Source: Boletus sp. NGJ (lineage: Eukaryota; Basidiomycota; Agaricomycetes; Boletales; Boletaceae). Taken from it: a stretch of DNA of 64,000 nucleotides. Numbering within the stretch: the first letter of the stretch is position 1; every line of letters starts with the position of its first letter. Shown piece after piece: positions 57,274 through 64,000 of this stretch. The notes beneath the pieces are model-generated. The model worked only from the letters and a program-made list of their open reading frames with translations, was not told the DNA's origin and made no database searches. Made by a program: the position numbers and the translations under genes. Location: positions 1 to 64,000 of the forward strand of contig JAGTXK010000115.1 of NCBI GenBank assembly GCA_019096195.1, written 5' to 3'.

Positions 57274-60200
57274 ATGGAAAAACTTCCAACCTACACCCAG
57301 CTTGGAGCGGTCGAGAGACCCCAAGTCCGCAGGAACAGGTTAGCGCGGGTCCTCATCCTCTGCAGTGTCGCTGTGGTGGTCTGGTTGTGGTCTGCTTCTC
57401 GCTACGCATTCGTGGCCCAGGATTCTGTCAGGTTACCTCTCCATGCTGAGGAAACACTTCAGAAATGCAAGATGCTCCATGTGCAGCCCGGGCCACCGCC
57501 TGATTTCGCGCGGAGAACCCAATCTGACCGTTTCGTCAACGGTACTGGCGCGACGTTGCTGAAAAACGCGTCAGTGTGGACTGGAGACTCTCTCCAATAC
57601 GAGATTCACGGTGCAGACATCTTGTTGGACAAGGGTATCATAAAGTTCGTAGGGCACGCCTCCGAAGGGATTTCGGCAAAGTATGGGAGTTTCCTCACGG
57701 TCGATGTCGGCGGAAGTTGGGTAACCCCAGGGTAACATCTTCGCGTCCCCTCCAAGTTGCGTCTCTGATGCTTTTGCGTCACAGGATAGTTGATATGCAT
57801 TCTCATCTTGGAGTCTATAGCGCTCCCGACCTTGTTGGAGCAGATGATACTAACTCACTTAAAGGTCCCTCCATTTTATTCATTTTATTCTATTTGGCGT
57901 CAAGCTGACAGTCTGTAGGACCAATTTTACCGTGGCTCCGCAGCCTGGATGGGCTTAACACGCACGACGATGCATATCGACTTTCTATATCCGGAGGCGT
58001 CACAACTGCCAATGTTCTACCTGGCTCAGCTAATGCAATTGGTTCAGTTAGATTTGGCTTGTCGAATAAGAAATATACTCACTTGAGGTATAGGAGGACA
58101 AGCATTCGTTATCAAATTACGTCCCACTGAAGAGCGGTCTCCCTCGTCTATGTTGCTTGAACCTCCTTATACCATCAATGACACACGCGTCGATCCCACC
58201 TTGCCACCACGCTGGAGGCAGATGAAGTAATTTATTTTCGTGGTGTAGTTGGTATCTTCATTCACCATTTGCCCGCAGACATGCATGCGGTACGCCTCCC
58301 ACGATGAAAGTTACTTCTTAATAACGATCGGTCTTAAACTGTCAGGAGAAAACCCCAGTACGTGCCCATCTCAAACACAACGGAAAGTCTGACTTATGGT
58401 CTCCTTTTAGGCCGTGTTTATGGAAATACCCGCATGGACACCTTCTGGGCATTCCGCCAAGCGTAAGGATCGTGCCATTGACTTGTCACGTTTTGTAACA
58501 TACTGTCTGCCAGTTATGATACTGCCCGCAAGATCAAAGAAAGGCAGGATGCCTACTGCACGAAAGCCTTGGCTGGTGAATGGGATGGCCTGGATAATTT
58601 CCCTGAGGACCTTCAATGGGAGGCTCTCGTCGACGTTGTCAGAGGTCGCGTCAAGGTATTCGTTACCGCAGAGGGTTCATGGTTCTCGCTAACTCTTGGC
58701 TCTTCCCAGATTCATACCCACTGTTACGAAGCAGTTGACCTTGACGACTTTGTCCGAGTACGTTTGACGTCAGACTAGATGCTGGAGACGATTTAATTTG
58801 CATAATAGCTTACAAACGAGTTCAAGTTCCCCCTAGCTGCTTTCCACCATGCACACGAAACTTATTTGGTCCCCGGAACTCTCAAGCAAGCCTACAGTAT
58901 GTATTCTTCGTTTCTGTGTACTACTTATGCATTTGCATTCAGACAACACGCCGGCTGTTGCTCTGTTCGCGACCAACGCTCGGTATAAGCGGGAAGCTTA
59001 CCGTGGCTCTGAGTTTGCTCCACGCATCTTGGCCGAGAACGGCATAGATGTCGTGATGAAGGTGCTAAAAATCGGGCCTGTGCTTCTCTAATTGGGATTA
59101 ACATGTTCTCAGAGTGACCATCCTGTGTTAAATTCCCGGTACTTGCTTTTTGAGGCCCAACAAGCCTATTACTATGGCCTTTCCGCCAACCTTGCGCTCT
59201 CCGCCGTCACTTCAACTCCTGCCAAAGTTCTTGGCCTGAGCCACCGCATCGGTTTTATCCGTGAAGGTGTGTATCGTTGAATCGGTCCAGGTGTAACTTA
59301 TGGTAACCAACCGATCTTTTGCACAGGATATGACGCGGGTGAGAGGGTCGCCCAGCTGACCGGGTTCCTTGTATTCACCCGCCATCCGCAGATATTGTGA
59401 TATGGGATAGCCACCCATTGGCTCTGGGCGCAACTCCCAAGCAAGTTTGGATTGATGGTATCGCTCAGATTGAAAACCCCTACATTTCGGAGAAACCCAC
59501 TATATTCCAATCGCTCCCAACTACTCCCGACTTTGAAAAGGAAGCGAAAGCAGCCATTGAATACCAGGGACTTCCACCTTTGACACCGAGCCGGGCAAAG
59601 GCTGATACCATCGTGTTTACTAACGTCAGCAGCGTATATGAAAGAAGTTGGCCCAGCGTCCAGGAAGTATTTAGTGCTCGTGATGGTGAGCCTGGAGTTG
59701 TCGTCGTACGAAAGGGCGAGATCGCATGCTTTGGATCGTGGCATGCTTGCCTTGCATCTATCAGCACTCTGGATCAGGGTTTCGAATACTTTGACCTGCA
59801 AGGTGGTTCAATCTCGTGGGTATTCTTTGTCGTCCAATCATGGCATTTATGCAAACATCTCTCCCAGTCCTGGTTTGGTGTCCTACGGGTCACCCCTGGG
59901 CCTGGAGGAGATCCAGGGCGAGCAGTCTACGCATGACGGCGAAGTGCTCGATCCTCTATCAAGTGTCATTCCAAATCTTCTGGCAGGCAACGAGGTCATG
60001 TTGGCCGTTGATGGCCTGCAGTTTGCAGGTCGTGACACCCTGTTTGTTTCCATTCTTCGATGCTATGTTTGCTATGCTAAGACCACAACAACTAGACTCG
60101 CCTACCATGCAGGCGTAACTTCGGCGATCACGCCACCGACATCCCAAGGATTAGTCGCTGGAATAAGTACTGCATTTTCAACGGGTGCAGCACACGCATT

Positions 60201-61056
60201 GCAGGAAGGTGCTGTCATTCAAGATATAGCCGCTCTGCACGTCAACGTTGGCCACTCGCCATCACGTTCCCCCAGCGTGAGCAGTCAGATTGCTGCCTTG
60301 CGCCACTTGTTGCTAGATGCCGCCAGCGGAACTCCGTTTGACCGTGTTGCCAAGGTAAACTATAAAATAACACTTGATTTTATCTCGTTTGATTGCGATC
60401 AAAGGGAGACATTCCGCTAGTTGTCCAGGCGCAAAACGCCGATATTATTGCGTCGTTGATCAGGCTCAAGAAGGAGGTTGAGGCCAACAAAAACGTTGAG
60501 CTCAAGCTGACAGTGGCCGGCGCCGCTGAAGCCCATTTACTGGCTAAAGATCTGGGTGAGGCAAAGGTCGGGGTAATCGTGACACCATCTAGGCCATTCC
60601 CTGCAACATGGGAAATGACGAGGATGTAAGTCCCCAGTACACTTGATGTCGCCAAATAACGAAATCCCTCCAAGACTTCCGGGTCCACCACTGACTAAAG
60701 ACAGCGCGATCACTACCTTACTTGCTCACGGTGTCAAGGTCGGCATTGGCATCCTTGAGCAATGGAGCGCTCGCCATACCCGCTTGGATGTTGCATGGGT
60801 CAGTCTTCTTTTTTTTTTCTTTACTGCTTCTCATGATTCATCTTCTCCGTAGGCTGCCCTCGAAAGCAACGGCCGAATCTCCAAATCCGAAGCACTCGCA
60901 CTCGCATCAACCAACTTAGAGGAGCTGCTCGGGGTAAAACACGCTGCCTCTTTATCGGGAGACTTGGTCGTCACGCTCGGTGGCTCGATTCTTGACCTAG
61001 AAGCCCAAGTCGTGGGGATAATCTCTCCGCGCAAACGCTCCGTGGACTGGCTTTGA
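57274..61056 (+). CDS. membrane-anchored double amidohydrolase-related protein
   Basis: About 975 residues over some 15 exons. MEKLPTYTQLGAVERPQVRR then a single signal anchor (LARVLILCSVAVVVWLWSAS), so type II orientation. First half: GGSWVTPGIVDMHSHLGVYS (metal HxH), KHACGENPSRVYG, IHTHCYEAVDL, AAFHHAHETYL and MKSDHPVLNSRYLL then GYDADIVIWDSHPL, a complete imidazolonepropionase-like amidohydrolase. Second half repeats the fold: TIVFTNVSSVYE, VVRKGEIACFGSWHACLA, GGSISPGLVSYGSPLGLEE, LAYHAGVTSAITPP and VVQAQNADIIASLIRLKK, then a beta-rich end, but without the HxH and Asp ligands. Three micro-exons (58279-58289, 58346-58357, 59327-59338). Substrate unknown. It is convergent with the deacetylase; stops are 81 bp apart. 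Confidence 0.85.
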
Positions 61057-61137
61057 ATACCCATCCTGCAGAAGTAGAGACGGAAATTATACAACAACGT
61101 GAAATAAATGATCCAGAAAGAGTATGGTACATTATGT

Positions 61138-63983
61138 TTAAGGTCTTCCCAGTCGCTGTACATGTTCGCGTATCAGTGGAAGGGCCTTCATCATTGTCTT
61201 GATTGGTTTGACCTCGTCTACAAATGCATTGGCGGTCAGCGAAAAGGTCAGATACGGAGGGATGTATCAATTACCGATTTGGATGACTTGACCGTGCCGC
61301 CTGAGAATTTTGCCGTCTGGGGCAAGGGCCGAGTGCAGAGGATGTACAATGACTACGGAGTTCTTTCGATACATCAGCGTTTGTCAAGCCTCAAGAACGA
61401 CGAAGGAACATTACTTCTGAATACCACAGCCGGAGGTTCTCAGAATCCTTGGGTATTAGAGGTATCTTTCCCATCCCAACGACTTGGACCACGAGGTTGA
61501 CGTATCTGATCATATTAGCCCCTGTTACACACATCGTCAGAATAGCTAAAGCTCGCTTGGCCAGCCCACATACGTCTGACATTGATCATGTCCATCAAGG
61601 ACTGGCAGCCCAGACCGTGACCGATCAGGATAATGCACGTCGCGCTCGACAACCTTCACAGTAAGGAAAAGCGTGAGTCAACGAGATGATGTGCGTTGAC
61701 GTGCGTTCGTTCTGCTCACTGGATGTAGTTGTCCCAGATGTATGTCAGAAGATCTCTGGCTGGGTTTTCTGTTGCTTTCGAACGCTAAGGATGACAGACT
61801 CAGCTCAGTCGAATACCACCCCGTAAGATCGTACCAGTGACGTGGGCAGTGCTGAGACCACAAATGGCCTGGGAAAAAGATTGACGTCGACGAGCGCATA
61901 ATTTTCATTCTTCACCCAAGCGATGAGGTCCTTCGAAAAATCGATCTGCAGGAGAGATTGGTCATGATAGCAGAGGTAGAGAAATGGAAATATACAAGGT
62001 ACGAATGTTCCATGTTAACGTCGCACATAGGACTCCCGTCCAATTCTACGCGAAGATTTCCACTAACAGTCGGACTTAGCGAGACCTCGCAGAAGGTGAA
62101 ACGTGTACAAACAATTCATGGACGAACATCACAATCGTCTTATTCTCGAGCAAGTCACCTCTTAAGCAAGGTCATCACGCGAAATGAGACACTTGCCGGG
62201 AAAAATACTTACGTGCATATCACCTGTGACCCGTAGCGTTCTTCGTAGGCAGGCATCAATGGAACCTGTAACATCTCGTACTGCGAATATAAGAAGTGCT
62301 GCCTGTGCCCTTTGAGAATCTCCGGTATCGAAAAGGTAATCTCGTCCATTTCTGCACAAAAGGTAGCAAACGAAATGGCCGCCAGAAATGAGATATGCAT
62401 ACCTTCGCGAGGTTCACAAGCTTTGGGATTGATGCTCTTCCAATATTTACTCTGTTCAAGTGCCACTTGCCAGACAGTTTCTGTACCAGCTTCAGAAGCC
62501 ATCATTGGAGGTAATTCGGGTGGAGCATCCCCAAGCAAAATGCGGGCAACCGCCAGCGCAGAATTTGATATGGAGTCGAGGTTATAACCTCCCTTGTAGT
62601 AGAAAAAAGACATGTCTTCAGGAGACCGCTCAGTAATCTTAGCTGCAGGCGCACCTCCAAAGCGACTACCAGTTTACCGCCGGCTAGACTTGCTAGCATG
62701 TGAGTCATGTGCGCGTATCCAGTCGGCGTCACATGGCACTCGCCCAAATCATCGCCATCCGCCGCATCAAAACCAGCTGAAACTGCGGAGAAAGGTATAT
62801 GTTGCGAACGGGACAAGCAAGGAAGCTCTTTCTGAACGTACTGATCACCAGCTCGGGCGCAAATTCTAACGCAATTGGCATCACAATTTGCTGGAAGGCA
62901 TGGATATAATCAGCATCTGTCATCCCTTTCGTGGGCCACGGAATGTTGACAGAACTAGTGTCCGTCAGGAATGTTCAAGTGCCTAGTTGCATGGACATAC
63001 TAGCCAAGACCTGGGCCTTCTCCGCAGGACTCCAAACCGCCAAAGGGACCGCAAGGATAAAATTGACCGCGCTCGTAGCGATGTATGGAAATGTACAATA
63101 CGGTTGGATCGTCGTTGAAGGCACGCTGGGTTCCGTTGCCTGGTGAAAGTGAGTAGTTCTGAGCAAAAGACAAAGGGTGGATTTACCATGGTGCACGTCC
63201 CTTTTGGCAAAAACCAAGCGTCAAGAAAAACGATATACGGCATATAACCCATTGGCCTACCAGTCCAGTATCAAGATACGTTTGATTGGAGTACACAATT
63301 GAACGACTTTTGCTGCAACGGCAACATTGTTGAAGAAGCAAAAACCCATGTGCTCATCAGGCTCGGCGTGATGCCCCGGGGGTCGCACGATGGCAAGGCT
63401 CTTCTTCAGGTGACCTTGAGCCACTTTCAGACATGCCTCAATGACGCCGCCGCAGCTCAGTCTGGCGGCACGAGTGGTACCGTTCATAACATATAGGGAT
63501 AACGACTCGTAGTAAGTCTCCGAGTCAGTAATATCTTGTGTGGTCATCGCTGGAGAGATGAAGAGGCTCGCGTCGTAAGTGTCGGGGTATTGTGAACAAG
63601 TCGAACTAAGCACATTTCCCGCACTTACATTGAATGGCGAGGACCTTGTCCCAGTGCTCCTCGGTGTGTACAAGCAGTGCCTCGTTACGGTATACAGGAC
63701 GAATAGGGATCTGTTTCATTTTTGAGATTAAGCTGGCACCTTGAATAGCCTCGAAGATCCTCGAGATACGGTTAGGTTGCTCAGGGTGACCATGAAGAGA
63801 TGCATGGATGAGCATGTCCACGGAGTAGACATAACCGACCGTGAATTGTTTTGGCACATGGAGAGGCACGGATTGGGCACGGAGCCTGGGTACTGGACTT
63901 GGTGGACGCTGTACGCGTACTGGAGTGTTTTGAGTTTCTTCGTCATCTATGTCCATCGGCGCGCCGTCGAGCTGTCCGTTCAT
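61138..63983 (-). CDS. HDA1: class II histone deacetylase Hda1/Clr3 with Arb2 domain
   Basis: Visible start ATG 63983 ([20 protein letters not shown]); the true start may lie beyond the window. Deacetylase core: [60 protein letters not shown] with [32 protein letters not shown] with [53 protein letters not shown] and [17 protein letters not shown]. The C-terminal Arb2 domain runs [56 protein letters not shown] and [20 protein letters not shown], ending [15 protein letters not shown]. About 695 residues, as in Clr3. A 14-nt exon (63187-63200) carries the catalytic DVHH. It removes acetyl groups from histone tails in heterochromatin. Confidence 0.94.
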
Positions 63984-64000
63984 GTCTGTGTCCACAGTGG

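Noticed and set aside
61108-61500. 130-codon plus-strand frame after the amidohydrolase
   Set aside because: The minus strand there encodes the well-matched Arb2 end of the deacetylase with intron boundaries; the plus frame is its shadow.
61391-61582. Ending the deacetylase at a stop after VMFLRRS
   Set aside because: An intron after WYSE leads to [18 protein letters not shown] and a helical end, matching the Hda1/Clr3 tail better than the early stop.
63000-63060. GC donor in the deacetylase after GPGLG
   Set aside because: A standard GT donor two bases past GGC gives GYSVNIPWP in phase, so no unusual donor is needed.
1-64000. CRISPR arrays or bacterial operon features
   Set aside because: Spliceosomal introns in nearly every gene, eukaryotic families and short tandem repeats without spacers rule these out.

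Overview
The window looks like a gene-dense nuclear segment from a basidiomycete fungus, probably an Agaricomycete. Genes are broken by many 45-65 nt introns with GTRNGT donors and YAG acceptors. Intergenic gaps are often under 150 bp. The gene families are fungal (Rax2, HAP2, fungal Zn2Cys6, Dbf4/Dfp1, Emp65/Tapt1, Hda1/Clr3 with an Arb2 tail), and several variants match what I recall of basidiomycete proteins. I read about 28 protein-coding genes by joining exons by eye; no tRNA, rRNA or CRISPR array was recognised.

Layout. 1-2.2 kb is repeat-rich and gene-poor: CATAGT, CCTAAT and AAGTGTAG minisatellites, followed by inverted ATTAGG and ACTATG arrays, plus weak retroelement-like remains. 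2.2-9.8 kb: Tapt1/Emp65 (-), a small complex I subunit candidate (+), and the polarity protein Rax2 (+) with a C-terminal SH3 domain. 10-18.2 kb: REI1 (-), HAP2/NF-YA (+), a conserved hypothetical (-), a FAM210/DUF1279 mitochondrial protein (-), AdoMet decarboxylase (+) and a PP2C phosphatase (+). 18.5-26.3 kb: a tandem double Zn2Cys6 regulator (-), a 1.8 kb gene-poor gap, Dbf4 (-) and a CLASP-type TOG protein (-). 26.6-37.1 kb: RPS18 (+), a CLIP-170 homologue (+), eIF3c (+), eIF2B-gamma (-) and mitochondrial L34 (-). 37.2-45.4 kb: a GCK-type kinase (+), APS kinase (-), pyroglutamyl peptidase (-), ATP synthase OSCP (+) and Mgs1/WRNIP1 (+). 45.8-52 kb: an OPT oligopeptide transporter (+) and a TRP/ML-domain channel (+). 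52.2-64 kb: a CANIN/SLF2-like protein (+), Rad10/ERCC1 (-), a membrane-anchored double amidohydrolase (+) and a class II histone deacetylase (-) whose start lies at the window edge.

How the genes relate. Most are housekeeping genes. Two clusters stand out. One is CLASP - RPS18 - CLIP-170, two microtubule plus-end proteins around a ribosomal protein gene, followed by eIF3c and eIF2B-gamma. The other is a spread of genome-maintenance genes (Dbf4, Mgs1, CANIN/SLF2-like, Rad10, Hda1). Seven head-to-head gene pairs share short putative bidirectional promoters.

The most interesting observations are: the tandem zinc clusters, each split by an intron at the same residue; a series of 11-14 nt micro-exons, several encoding catalytic or conserved motifs; the amidohydrolase whose second half has lost its metal site; the nested inverted minisatellites; the SH3 tail on Rax2; and two overlapping upstream ORFs before the AdoMet decarboxylase.
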